This document shows, piece after piece, positions 1 through 5,629 of a DNA stretch of 5,800 bases. The position numbers and the translations under genes are program-made. The stretch is from Armatimonadetes bacterium UBA5829. Its GTDB lineage: Bacteria > Armatimonadota > UBA5829. The notes beneath the pieces were generated by a model. That model did no database searches and was not told the origin of the DNA. It worked only from the letters and a program-made list of their open reading frames with translations. Where the stretch lies: positions 3,398 to 9,197 of the forward strand of contig DJHI01000100.1 in the NCBI GenBank assembly GCA_002431715.1. Direction: 5' to 3'. Within the stretch, counting starts at the first letter, position 1, and each line of letters begins with the position of its first letter.

Positions 1-1
1 G

Positions 2-1735
2 TCGACCAGGCCTCCATTGGTGGAGTATCTGATGAGTTCATATGCCTTTATGCCTGCAAAATGGGCGGTCACGGTCGGAAACGATATCGATTATACCTTT
101 TCACCAATCTTGCGTCCTGGTGACGACCAAATCATAGGTGACCGCGCATTCTACAGCCCTGCGGCTGTAATTCAACATTCAAATTTTGCCGCGGCTCTGA
201 TACCCGACTTATTTATTCACGATGAGCGTATGGCCAACGCACTCGATCTCGATGCTGAGAATGGTCTGTTGAGCGCCCCTATTATCTCATATGGTTTTTG
301 CGGATATGAGGAAAACGAAGGGCACTGTTATCACGACGTGACTATGTCAAAAAGGCTCGACCCTCCACATCTCAAGTATGCTTTTGATCTGTTTCTCGAT
401 GCCAACTGCCCGAAGAAATCGATTCATAAGAGAGTGGCAAGAATACTATGGGAGAGACATGGAAGCAGGAAAACTGTTTCTATCGGACATTTGGATGAGA
501 TCAGAAACCAGAGGCCAGAGCATAGAGATAGCAATATCCTGTCGTGTGCTCTTCAAGAACCGGACGCATGGGCGGCTTTAGGTGTTTACTGCCAAGGCAA
601 CCAACAATTGAAAAAAGGCGCGAAAGCCGTAATAAATGCTCTACTGGATGTGCCTAAGTTTGATGGACTTTTTCCTACGAGATTTGACCACACCAAACGA
701 GCCTGGACAAACTCCAATCCCTCAATTAATGGTGCTTATTATAATACATCCGAGTGCTCACGACAGTGCTGCTGGATGCTTGATTGGTATAAGTTAGTAG
801 ATGATGACGAACGTATTCTGGACTTCTGCAAAGAATATGCAGATTTTCTGGTCGATCATACACCACAGAAAGGAAATATAGCTCCCTGGTTCGACAGACA
901 GGGTAGACCGCTACAGGCTCTCAATCTATCTTCCCAGGCTTCAGAGTCGGCGCTGTTTCTTGCTCGATTGGGAGCCATTACCGGCATTAAAAAATACATT
1001 GGAGCCTCGGCAAAGCTATTGAAGTCAATATTGAAAACCAGAGTGTTCCAAGATCAAACTCTCATCGATATCAATCGGCGTCTTTCAGTGCATATACGGG
1101 ACCCGCATACCGGAGCACCGCCTTTAAGCGCCTGGTCTTTGCTCTTGGCAGCAATGTCCTGCATGGAACTATATGAATCCACAGGCGATCGAAAGCTTAT
1201 TGATCAGGGCGCCTCTATCTTCGACCAACTCTGCCTGTTTCAGTCGATTGGAGGCTCTTCATCAGAATCAATTTCTCTCGGAATGCTTGCAAACAGTAAC
1301 ACAGGTATATGTCCAGACATCGAGTTAACGGCCTTATTTGCATGGTGCGCGATGAGATACGCCGATATTACCGGAATATCCGAGTACTTTTCCCGGGGAA
1401 ATGCAGCGCTGAAAGCTGCTTTAAATGCATGCATTGATAATCCTCTCTCCAGTGCGCATGTTGCCGCCATTCAAGAAATTATCAATAAGTCATATGGTAA
1501 TGCATACGTGCATGTCAGCAAAAGATGGGCAGTCCCTGTAAACGGCGCGAGGATTCAGAATATCTCATTCAATCATGGCGGAATATCTATTCGCATAACA
1601 AATGAAAATCACTGCCCGGAAAGAATCGTATTCGGAGGGATGAGAGGAAAGACTTATAAATTGAATATAAACAAACTTGAGATCATCGCTTCAAGTGATC
1701 AAATGAAATCCGGCATCAATATAAACAGACATTAG
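2..1735 (+). CDS. Large six-hairpin glycosidase-like (alpha/alpha-barrel) protein, probably 5'-partial
   Basis: I do not recognise a precise family. The N-terminal ~120 residues are beta-rich (motifs SPILRPGDD and GDRAFYSPAAV). A long helical region follows from about nt 550 to 1500, with repeated amphipathic helices such as DAWAALGVYC, NTSECSRQCCWMLDWY, ASESALFLARLG and SAWSLLLAAMSCMELYESTGD. The C-terminus (about nt 1550-1690) looks like a small beta-sandwich (ISFNHGGISIRI, IVFGGMRGKTYKLNI). This order, beta-sandwich, helical toroid, beta-sandwich, is typical of six-hairpin glycosidase-like proteins acting on polysaccharides, so a carbohydrate-related role is inferred; no catalytic acid can be assigned. 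The frame is open to the left edge and the residues before the first ATG (STRPPLVEYL) look like ordinary protein, so the gene probably begins upstream. The alternative is ATG at 32, preceded by GGTGGAG six bases away, giving 567 residues without a signal peptide. It converges on the minus-strand genes. Confidence 0.7.
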   Translation, partial: STRPPLVEYLMSSYAFMPAKWAVTVGNDIDYTFSPILRPGDDQIIGDRAFYSPAAVIQHSNFAAALIPDLFIHDERMANALDLDAENGLLSAPIISYGFCGYEENEGHCYHDVTMSKRLDPPHLKYAFDLFLDANCPKKSIHKRVARILWERHGSRKTVSIGHLDEIRNQRPEHRDSNILSCALQEPDAWAALGVYCQGNQQLKKGAKAVINALLDVPKFDGLFPTRFDHTKRAWTNSNPSINGAYYNTSECSRQCCWMLDWYKLVDDDERILDFCKEYADFLVDHTPQKGNIAPWFDRQGRPLQALNLSSQASESALFLARLGAITGIKKYIGASAKLLKSILKTRVFQDQTLIDINRRLSVHIRDPHTGAPPLSAWSLLLAAMSCMELYESTGDRKLIDQGASIFDQLCLFQSIGGSSSESISLGMLANSNTGICPDIELTALFAWCAMRYADITGISEYFSRGNAALKAALNACIDNPLSSAHVAAIQEIINKSYGNAYVHVSKRWAVPVNGARIQNISFNHGGISIRITNENHCPERIVFGGMRGKTYKLNINKLEIIASSDQMKSGININRH

Positions 1736-1759
1736 GGACGGGATTCGGATATCCCGCCC
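1735..1759. terminator. Hairpin between convergent genes, possible bidirectional terminator
   Basis: GGG-A-CGGGAT (1735-1744) pairs with ATCCCG-CCC (1751-1759) around a six-base loop: nine pairs with one bulged A. It begins at the last base of the plus-strand stop codon and lies 23 bases beyond the end of the converging minus-strand gene, the right place to end both transcripts. Neither side has a clear T-run, so it is an atypical intrinsic terminator at best. Confidence 0.45.
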
Positions 1760-1782
1760 CATCAAGGTGTTTCTGCCGCCTA

Positions 1783-2307
1783 TTACCTGTTACCGGCCAT
1801 TTCCATCTCAACTGATCTGATACTCTCTTGCGGCTTAAGAGAATCGCCGACATCCGCCAGCATTCTCAGCTTTTCTATTTCTTCCTTGACGTTGATCGAT
1901 TCAACATCTCTGCGGTCAAGGGCCTGTATTATTCTTTCAGCGACCCTTATTGCTCCAAGGACTAGCACTTCGTTCTCATACTCAACATAGACATGAAAGC
2001 GTCCCTTGGGGTCAACCCGCCAGTTCCATTGGGTTTCGCCTTTCAAAGTCCCAGAACGAAGAACTTGGCCTTGCAGCTCAATAATTAAGTGCTCGAATAG
2101 ATGAGGAATCTCGGTCGATTGGCATTCCCTGCGAAATGAAAACCCATTTTCGTTCTCGCAGCGATGCTCAGAAAGATGCGGAAACAACTTAAAGAGAAGT
2201 TTTGGAATGTGCGGTGCGTGCTTTGTAGAATAGCAGTTAGGATCAGGCATCTCTACAACAAGCTTGACATGATGATCGTCATAGAAGAGGATTTCGACTA
2301 CCTTCAA
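1783..2307 (-). CDS. Stand-alone cyanophycin synthetase N-terminal-domain-like protein with HxxEH motif
   Basis: This 174-residue soluble protein resembles the N-terminal domain of cyanophycin synthetase (CphA) along its length: LFPHLSEHRC (residues 41-50), IPHLFEHLIIELQ (67-79, the CphA 'EH..LELQ' segment), VYVEYENE (106-113), a helix RVAERIIQAL (121-130) and a terminal EEIEKLRMLADVG segment like the linker entering the CphA ATP-grasp domain. The ATP-grasp and Mur-ligase domains are absent; the frame stops at 1783. H69-x-x-E72-H73 is an inverted-zincin (HxxEH) motif. As I recall, the CphA1 N domain of some bacteria has a cryptic peptidase-like site that makes primers, so a metal-dependent peptidase or polymer-binding role is possible but inferred. 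The start is TTG at 2307, with AGGAG (2315-2319) seven bases upstream; no other start lies between it and the upstream in-frame stop. There is no signal peptide, so it is probably cytoplasmic. It has its own promoter. Confidence 0.75.
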   Translation of the reverse strand: MKVVEILFYDDHHVKLVVEMPDPNCYSTKHAPHIPKLLFKLFPHLSEHRCENENGFSFRRECQSTEIPHLFEHLIIELQGQVLRSGTLKGETQWNWRVDPKGRFHVYVEYENEVLVLGAIRVAERIIQALDRRDVESINVKEEIEKLRMLADVGDSLKPQESIRSVEMEMAGNR

Positions 2308-2314
2308 CTTCTTA

Positions 2315-2319
2315 CTCCT
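2315..2319 (-). promoter_or_regulatory. Shine-Dalgarno AGGAG fixing a TTG start
   Basis: AGGAG on the minus strand ends seven bases before the TTG at 2307. This is the best reason to accept a non-ATG start, since the next in-frame ATG (codon 20) would remove the conserved N-terminal beta strand. Confidence 0.7.
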
Positions 2320-2346
2320 GTGGCAGGCGACTTGATTATTAAAGTC

Positions 2347-2375
2347 ATTGTATCACGAGAACACAGGAGTGTAAA
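2347..2375 (-). promoter_or_regulatory. Sigma-70-type promoter of the CphA-N-like gene
   Basis: The minus strand has -35 TTTACA (2370-2375, five of six consensus bases), a 17-base spacer, and -10 TACAAT (2347-2352, five of six) preceded by TGA, an extended -10. Transcription would start near 2340, giving a leader of about 33 bases before the TTG start. It is the best promoter match in the window. It implies the gene is transcribed separately from the STN gene upstream, which ends at a strong hairpin. Confidence 0.65.
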
Positions 2376-2433
2376 GCAGGCGGCAACAATTTGTCGATAA
2401 TATTTTATATATTAGACAAACAAGCTCAACGTT

Positions 2434-2468
2434 ATGCAGTCCTCGCGAATTTTATGCGAGGACTGCAT
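2434..2468 (-). terminator. Strong hairpin behind the STN-domain gene
   Basis: A perfect 13-base inverted repeat, ATGCAGTCCTCGC (2434-2446) and its complement (2456-2468), encloses a nine-base AT-rich loop. It starts ten bases after the stop codon of the minus-strand gene ending at 2479 and precedes the promoter of the next gene, so it most likely ends that transcript. What follows on the minus strand (AACGTTGAGCTTGTTTGTC) is only mildly T-rich, so termination may need help, or the hairpin may mainly protect the 3' end. Confidence 0.6.
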
Positions 2469-2478
2469 GAACGCTTGG

Positions 2479-3252
2479 TCAATATCCCGGTCCATAACTT
2501 GGTCCGTATATGTACAATCCCGGCGTAATAGCCTTTATAGTGCGCAAAAATCGTAATTGATCCGCACTCACATATCCTGGTGGTGGCAGCGGACCCTGAC
2601 CATATGTAGCAACATACGGAACCCCGCCCAAAACCGCAATGCCTCCATAACCGCCTATTATACCGATATTACCGGCTTGATAGTAATTCGGCCAGTATCC
2701 GTAATATCCCGGATTGACATTGGGCTGCCCATAAAATACCGGCGCCTGCTGAGATACGGTTATCTGCTGTGACGGCTGACTAGGGACGGGATTCGGCAGA
2801 GCAGCAACCTGCTGATTTTGATTTTGCTTGACAGGCTGTTGCTGAGTATACGGAACTGATGCGGCAGGCGTTGAATTGGTCACAGACCTAGCGCTGCCCT
2901 GCGCGACGATAGTAGTCGTGGATTTCGAAGGTTGCGGATTTTGTTTTATATAGTAGACACCGTTTTTTAGTTCGTATGTTAAATCCGCAGCCTTCAAAAA
3001 TGCATTTAGGGCCTGATCGAATGTTACGCCCTTAATTTTCAGTTCCACTATTTTTCCGGTAATGCCCGGCTCTATTGTATATTTATATCCACTTTTTTCG
3101 AACAGAGAAGCTATCCCCTGCTCAATGGTGACGTTTTTCAACTCTATATTGACGAGCGCCGAACTACCCGAAGACTCTATAGCAGCAGACAGCGTGACTG
3201 GAAGAGCGATCATAACCATCGACACCGCCAAAAACAATCCAATGCTTTTCAT
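2479..3252 (-). CDS. Secreted STN-domain protein with Q/P-rich linker and Gly/Tyr-rich tail
   Basis: The 257-residue product starts with a signal peptide (MKSIGLFLAV through about LSAA24). One STN domain (secretin and TonB N-terminus short domain) spans residues 33-103, with the typical strand-helix-strand pattern: VNIELKNVTIEQGIASLF, then ITGKIVELKIKGVTFDQAL, then LTYELKNGVYYIK. After it come a low-complexity Gln/Pro/Ser/Thr linker (105-172) and a Gly/Tyr/Pro-rich tail (173-257: YYGYWPNYY, GIIGGYGG, GPSYGPGY). No secretin pore, TonB barrel or FecR domain follows. STN domains normally sit in the periplasm and bind partner proteins, so this is inferred to be a periplasmic or surface adaptor; its partner is unknown. 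ATG at 3252 was chosen because AGGGGG (3259-3264) lies six bases upstream and the signal peptide starts there. A TTG at 3294 would add 14 charged residues ahead of it and overlap the leader repeat. Confidence 0.75.
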   Translation of the reverse strand: MKSIGLFLAVSMVMIALPVTLSAAIESSGSSALVNIELKNVTIEQGIASLFEKSGYKYTIEPGITGKIVELKIKGVTFDQALNAFLKAADLTYELKNGVYYIKQNPQPSKSTTTIVAQGSARSVTNSTPAASVPYTQQQPVKQNQNQQVAALPNPVPSQPSQQITVSQQAPVFYGQPNVNPGYYGYWPNYYQAGNIGIIGGYGGIAVLGGVPYVATYGQGPLPPPGYVSADQLRFLRTIKAITPGLYIYGPSYGPGY

Positions 3253-3267
3253 CTCATGCCCCCTGCT

Positions 3268-3280
3268 CCGGCTAAGCCGG
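3268..3280. repeat. Short GC-rich palindrome just upstream of the STN-gene RBS
   Basis: CCGGCT-A-AGCCGG, a six-base-arm palindrome with one central base, sits four bases upstream of the AGGGGG ribosome-binding site of the STN gene. In RNA it could fold as a five-pair stem with a three-base loop and affect translation or message stability. It could also be a protein site. The function is unknown. Confidence 0.4.
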
Positions 3281-3288
3281 AAAGCACA

Positions 3289-3317
3289 AAGCAATTTACT
3301 AACCGAAAATTGCTTAG
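3289..3317 (-). repeat. 27-nt palindromic repeat, copy 1, in the STN-gene leader
   Basis: AAGCAATTT (3289-3297) and its complement AAATTGCTT (3307-3315) flank a nine-base centre. The 27 bases from 3291 to 3317 match copy 2 (4654-4680) at 26 of 27 positions, in the same orientation. It lies 36 bases before the ATG at 3252 and downstream of a possible -10 (TATACT, 3332-3337), a position where a repressor could block transcription or an RNA hairpin could form in the leader. A shared operator is the simplest reading. Confidence 0.6.
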
Positions 3318-3331
3318 TGAATCACACTGGT

Positions 3332-3337
3332 AGTATA
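3332..3337 (-). promoter_or_regulatory. Possible -10 element for the STN gene
   Basis: TATACT matches five of six bases of the -10 consensus and would start transcription near 3325, just before repeat copy 1. No convincing -35 lies 16-18 bases upstream. It sits inside an imperfect inverted repeat (AGTATACCC at 3332-3340 against GGATACATACT at 3349-3359) that could be an activator or repressor site. Support is weak. Confidence 0.3.
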
Positions 3338-3386
3338 CCCCGTACCGAGGATACATACTCTGCCGTAGAAAAATAACAATTTTAAT

Positions 3387-4553
3387 CTATAGAGGGTTGA
3401 CCGGCGTTCCATCAACGCGCTTTTCAAAGTGACAGTGGGGGCCTGTTGAGTAACCGGTACTACCTGATTTTGCGATTACCTGGCCTCTCGAAACATGCTG
3501 GCCTCTTCTTACCAGCAGCCGTGAATTATGACCGTATAACGTTGATATTCCACCGCCATGATCGATAACGACGGCATATCCGTAGGCGCCCATCCATCCT
3601 GCCATAATTACTTCGCCATCAGCAGCAGAGCATATGGATGTCCCGCATGGAACGGATATATCTACTCCCGTATGCAATTTGTATTTGTGTGTTATCGGAT
3701 GGACACGATAGCCGAACGGCGACGTAATACGACCGCTGCATGGCATACTCAAACCGCCACTGAATTTCCGCGCATAACTCAATCTGCCTTTTCGAGTGGT
3801 CTGATACTGTCTGATCTGAGCTTCAATCTCACGCGATTTCGCTTCCTGTTCATCGAGAGCATTTTCGATTAAATCCTTGCTATGCTCTATACTGCTAACC
3901 ATCTGCTGCTGGCTGTCTGCAAGCGCTGCAATTTTGTTGCGCTGAAGCTCCAGCTTCGCTTGAAGCGAACTAATCTCGCCAACCCGCTGTGCCTTGCGGG
4001 CCTTATCTTTCTCTATGGCCGATTTATCCGCTTTGATCTGTCTAATCAACGATGTATCTGAATCGATTATTCTTTGGAGGTAATAAGTCCTCGTAAGGAA
4101 TGACCACATATTCGATGCACCGAGAACAACGTTTATATAGTCGAGCCCTTCACCTTCGTAAATATCTACAACACGCCTTTTAAGCAGTGTCTCTCGTCTT
4201 TCAAGTTGCTTCTGGGTTCTGTTGAGCCTTTCGACAGTCAAATTCAGATCAGTCTGGGCATCCATCAATTTGATCTTATTTCGAGTGAGGTTGGTTTGAG
4301 TGCCGGCCAGATCACGCTGCGTGGAGTAGAGTTGGCCCATTACGGTACGTTTTTGGGACTCTTTTTTCTTGATTTCATGCTTGTAATATCTGATCTTCTT
4401 TTCGACATTACGAAGATCGGATTTCAATGCCGCCTTTTTCTTCTTTGCGCCAAAAGCGGATGCACTCAACCCCATAACCGCGACAATTACAACGAGTGGA
4501 ATTATTGCAAACCTTGTTTTTGCTGACATTTTTTTTAGCATAACGCCGGTCAT
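3387..4553 (-). CDS. EnvC/PcsB-like coiled-coil M23 peptidoglycan endopeptidase, likely FtsEX partner
   Basis: A 388-residue exported murein hydrolase. Residues 5-36 form a signal peptide (MLKKMSAKTRF, then a hydrophobic stretch ending near SAFGA). Residues 37-255 are Lys/Glu/Gln-rich coiled coil, broken at about 136-165 by a conserved-looking hydrophobic segment (YINVVLGASNMWSFLTRTYYLQRI) typical of PcsB/CwlO/EnvC proteins. Residues 270-388 are an M23 (LytM) domain. Expected zinc ligands H294, D298 (HTGVD) and H375, and catalytic H342 and H373 (YGH, HCHFE), are all present. E. coli EnvC lacks them and only activates amidases, so this protein may cut stem-peptide cross-links directly. In the family, FtsX opens the coiled coil to release the active site; its position behind ftsEX supports that role here. 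The start at 4553 is uncertain: AGGAGG (4555-4560) is one base from that ATG and 13 from the next at 4541. The protein ends at the domain edge (TPVNPL). Confidence 0.9.
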   Translation of the reverse strand: MTGVMLKKMSAKTRFAIIPLVVIVAVMGLSASAFGAKKKKAALKSDLRNVEKKIRYYKHEIKKKESQKRTVMGQLYSTQRDLAGTQTNLTRNKIKLMDAQTDLNLTVERLNRTQKQLERRETLLKRRVVDIYEGEGLDYINVVLGASNMWSFLTRTYYLQRIIDSDTSLIRQIKADKSAIEKDKARKAQRVGEISSLQAKLELQRNKIAALADSQQQMVSSIEHSKDLIENALDEQEAKSREIEAQIRQYQTTRKGRLSYARKFSGGLSMPCSGRITSPFGYRVHPITHKYKLHTGVDISVPCGTSICSAADGEVIMAGWMGAYGYAVVIDHGGGISTLYGHNSRLLVRRGQHVSRGQVIAKSGSTGYSTGPHCHFEKRVDGTPVNPL

Positions 4554-4582
4554 TCCTCCTCACCCCTGCCCTCTAAATAAAG

Positions 4583-4609
4583 CTAAGTAATTCACGGTTG
4601 GTCGCTTGC
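4583..4609 (+). repeat. Diverged 27-nt repeat, copy 3, opposite orientation
   Basis: Read on the plus strand, this segment matches copy 2 read on the minus strand at 21 of 27 positions; the CTAAG start and the ACGGTT core are intact. It faces copy 2 across 44 AT-rich bases, so together they span 98 bp as an inverted pair in the leader of the M23 gene. Its own palindrome is largely lost. It may be a weaker binding site or a decayed end of a small element. Confidence 0.4.
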
Positions 4610-4634
4610 ATATCACTATGATTTTTCATATCAA
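4607..4634 (-). promoter_or_regulatory. Weak promoter candidate for the M23 gene
   Basis: The minus strand has TTGATA (4629-4634, five of six -35 bases), a 16-base spacer, and TATGCA (4607-4612) preceded by TGA. The -10 matches only three of six bases, partly offset by the extended TG. It lies between the two facing repeat copies. An alternative -10, TATATT, lies at 4681-4686 directly next to copy 2, but without a -35. Confidence 0.25.
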
Positions 4635-4653
4635 TAAAACCACAAACAACAGT

Positions 4654-4680
4654 GCAATTTACTAACCGTAAATTGCTTAG
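4654..4680 (-). repeat. 27-nt palindromic repeat, copy 2, in the M23-gene leader
   Basis: GCAATTTA (4654-4661) and TAAATTGC (4669-4676) form a perfect eight-base inverted repeat around CTAACCG. It differs from copy 1 (3291-3317) by one base in 27, a change that completes the palindrome here. It lies about 100 bases before the M23 start and directly abuts a TATATT sequence (4681-4686) on its upstream side. A transcription-factor site shared with the STN gene is the likeliest reading. Confidence 0.6.
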
Positions 4681-4715
4681 AATATAGGGGATATTGTTAT
4701 GTCGGTTATCGCGAA

Positions 4716-4739
4716 GCCCATTTCATGGATGAATCGGGC
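4716..4739 (-). terminator. Hairpin behind ftsX
   Basis: On the minus strand GCCCG-A-TTC pairs with GAA-A-TGGGC around a six-base loop: eight pairs including one G-T, interrupted by one A-A mismatch. It starts 11 bases after the ftsX stop. No T-run follows. With the 197-bp gap and the candidate regulatory sites beyond it, this suggests that ftsEX transcription ends or is reduced here and that the M23 gene has some expression of its own. Confidence 0.4.
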
Positions 4740-4750
4740 CGTTACGTTGG

Positions 4751-5629
4751 CTAATCTTTTAGAAATCGCCTTATAGATACAAAACTGCCTGCAGCGCCAA
4801 TCGCTGCGCCTAATATTACCAGCCAGAGCGCCTGAGTGATAGGCATCAATCCGCTTGAAACCTGTCCTAATAAAGGCGTAACTTTATCCGCGGCGTGAGC
4901 CATATATGTCGATGCCAATCTCAGCAGGCACCATGCCACTACCGCGCCCGCTACTCCGAATACCATTCCCTCTATAATAAGCGGCAGGCGTATGAACTCG
5001 TTTGTAGCGCCAACAAGCTGCATTATACGTATCTCTCTCCTTCGCGCATACAGAGTGAGTCGAATTGCGTTGCTGATGATAAATGCGGTCGTAATAAGGA
5101 GCATTATGACTCCGGCTATGCTGATGACTTTCACGACTCCAGCCACAGCCATTACCCGGCCAAATGCATCTCGGCCTTCGCGCACTGCATCTATTCCGCC
5201 CATCGCTCGTATCCTAGATGCAATGACAGGCAGCCTATCCGGCTCGATCACTTTGACATCCATTGCAAACGGGAGGACATTGGTAGGGAGCCCTGCGGAG
5301 TCGATATCGGGATGAAGACTTTTGAATTCACGCCATTCTTTATCGCGATCACGCACCTCCACACTGCCGACACCGTGCATCTTGCGAATTCGAGCGGCGG
5401 TGTCTTCCGTCTGCTTACGGTCGGCGTCGTGATGCATAAAAACGCCTATCTGGAATTTGCCGACCTGTGCGGCAGCGAAGTTGTTGGCTCCCATCGCGGC
5501 CAGCACGAAAGCTCCAAGCACGCCTAATGAAAGCGCAATCGTGGATATGGAAGCAAATGCCATTACTCCATTGCGCCAAATGCCGGTAAAGGCTTCCTGT
5601 ATAACAAACTCTATGTTTCTAAGCTTCAC
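4751..5629 (-). CDS. ftsX: Cell division protein FtsX
   Basis: Membrane subunit of the FtsEX complex, an ABC-transporter-like machine that does not transport but relays ATP hydrolysis to peptidoglycan hydrolases at the septum. With the GTG start at 5629 it has 292 residues, normal for the family. Topology is typical: a cytoplasmic N-terminus ([15 protein letters not shown]), TM1 at about 22-47, an extracytoplasmic domain at about 48-160 that would contact the coiled-coil partner, then TM2 at about 164-189, TM3 at about 214-237 and TM4 at about 264-285. The loop between TM2 and TM3 has the FtsX signature [21 protein letters not shown]. The GTG lies 11 bases inside the end of ftsE, indicating translational coupling; no strong SD precedes it. 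A GTG at 5692 in the same frame would overlap ftsE by 74 bases and is less likely. The neighbouring M23 protein is the expected partner. Confidence 0.93.
   Translation of the reverse strand: MKLRNIEFVIQEAFTGIWRNGVMAFASISTIALSLGVLGAFVLAAMGANNFAAAQVGKFQIGVFMHHDADRKQTEDTAARIRKMHGVGSVEVRDRDKEWREFKSLHPDIDSAGLPTNVLPFAMDVKVIEPDRLPVIASRIRAMGGIDAVREGRDAFGRVMAVAGVVKVISIAGVIMLLITTAFIISNAIRLTLYARRREIRIMQLVGATNEFIRLPLIIEGMVFGVAGAVVAWCLLRLASTYMAHAADKVTPLLGQVSSGLMPITQALWLVILGAAIGAAGSFVSIRRFLKD

Noticed and set aside
1783..2307. Remnant of a full cyanophycin synthetase gene
   Set aside because: No ATP-grasp or Mur-ligase coding remains follow in any frame, because the next gene converges 47 bases after the stop. 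The frame is intact with its own promoter and SD, so a functional solo gene is more likely than decay.
2164..2400. Plus-strand open frame of 78 codons antisense to the CphA-N-like gene
   Set aside because: The opposite strand has the conserved protein, an SD and a promoter. This product (many Arg, Cys and Val) resembles nothing.
3289..3317. CIRCE heat-shock operator
   Set aside because: The 9-N9-9 geometry is the same, but the arms (AAGCAATTT) do not match the CIRCE arm TTAGCACTC, and the downstream genes are not chaperones.
3062..3376. Plus-strand open frame of 104 codons across the start of the STN gene
   Set aside because: It is mostly antisense to the signal peptide and STN domain, has no family resemblance, and runs through the leader palindrome.
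3362..3386. T-rich run just after the M23 gene stop as an intrinsic terminator
   Set aside because: The minus strand reads ATTAAAATTGTTATTTTTC after the stop, but no stem precedes the T-rich part, so it does not form a terminator.
3291..4680. CRISPR-like repeats
   Set aside because: Only two good copies and one diverged copy, over a kilobase apart or in opposite orientation, with no regular spacers and no cas genes.
4895..5527. Long plus-strand open frame of 210 codons antisense to ftsX
   Set aside because: The product is His/Ser/Cys-rich and low in hydrophobic order, it lies entirely within ftsX on the other strand, and ftsX is a clear family member. It is a shadow of the real gene.
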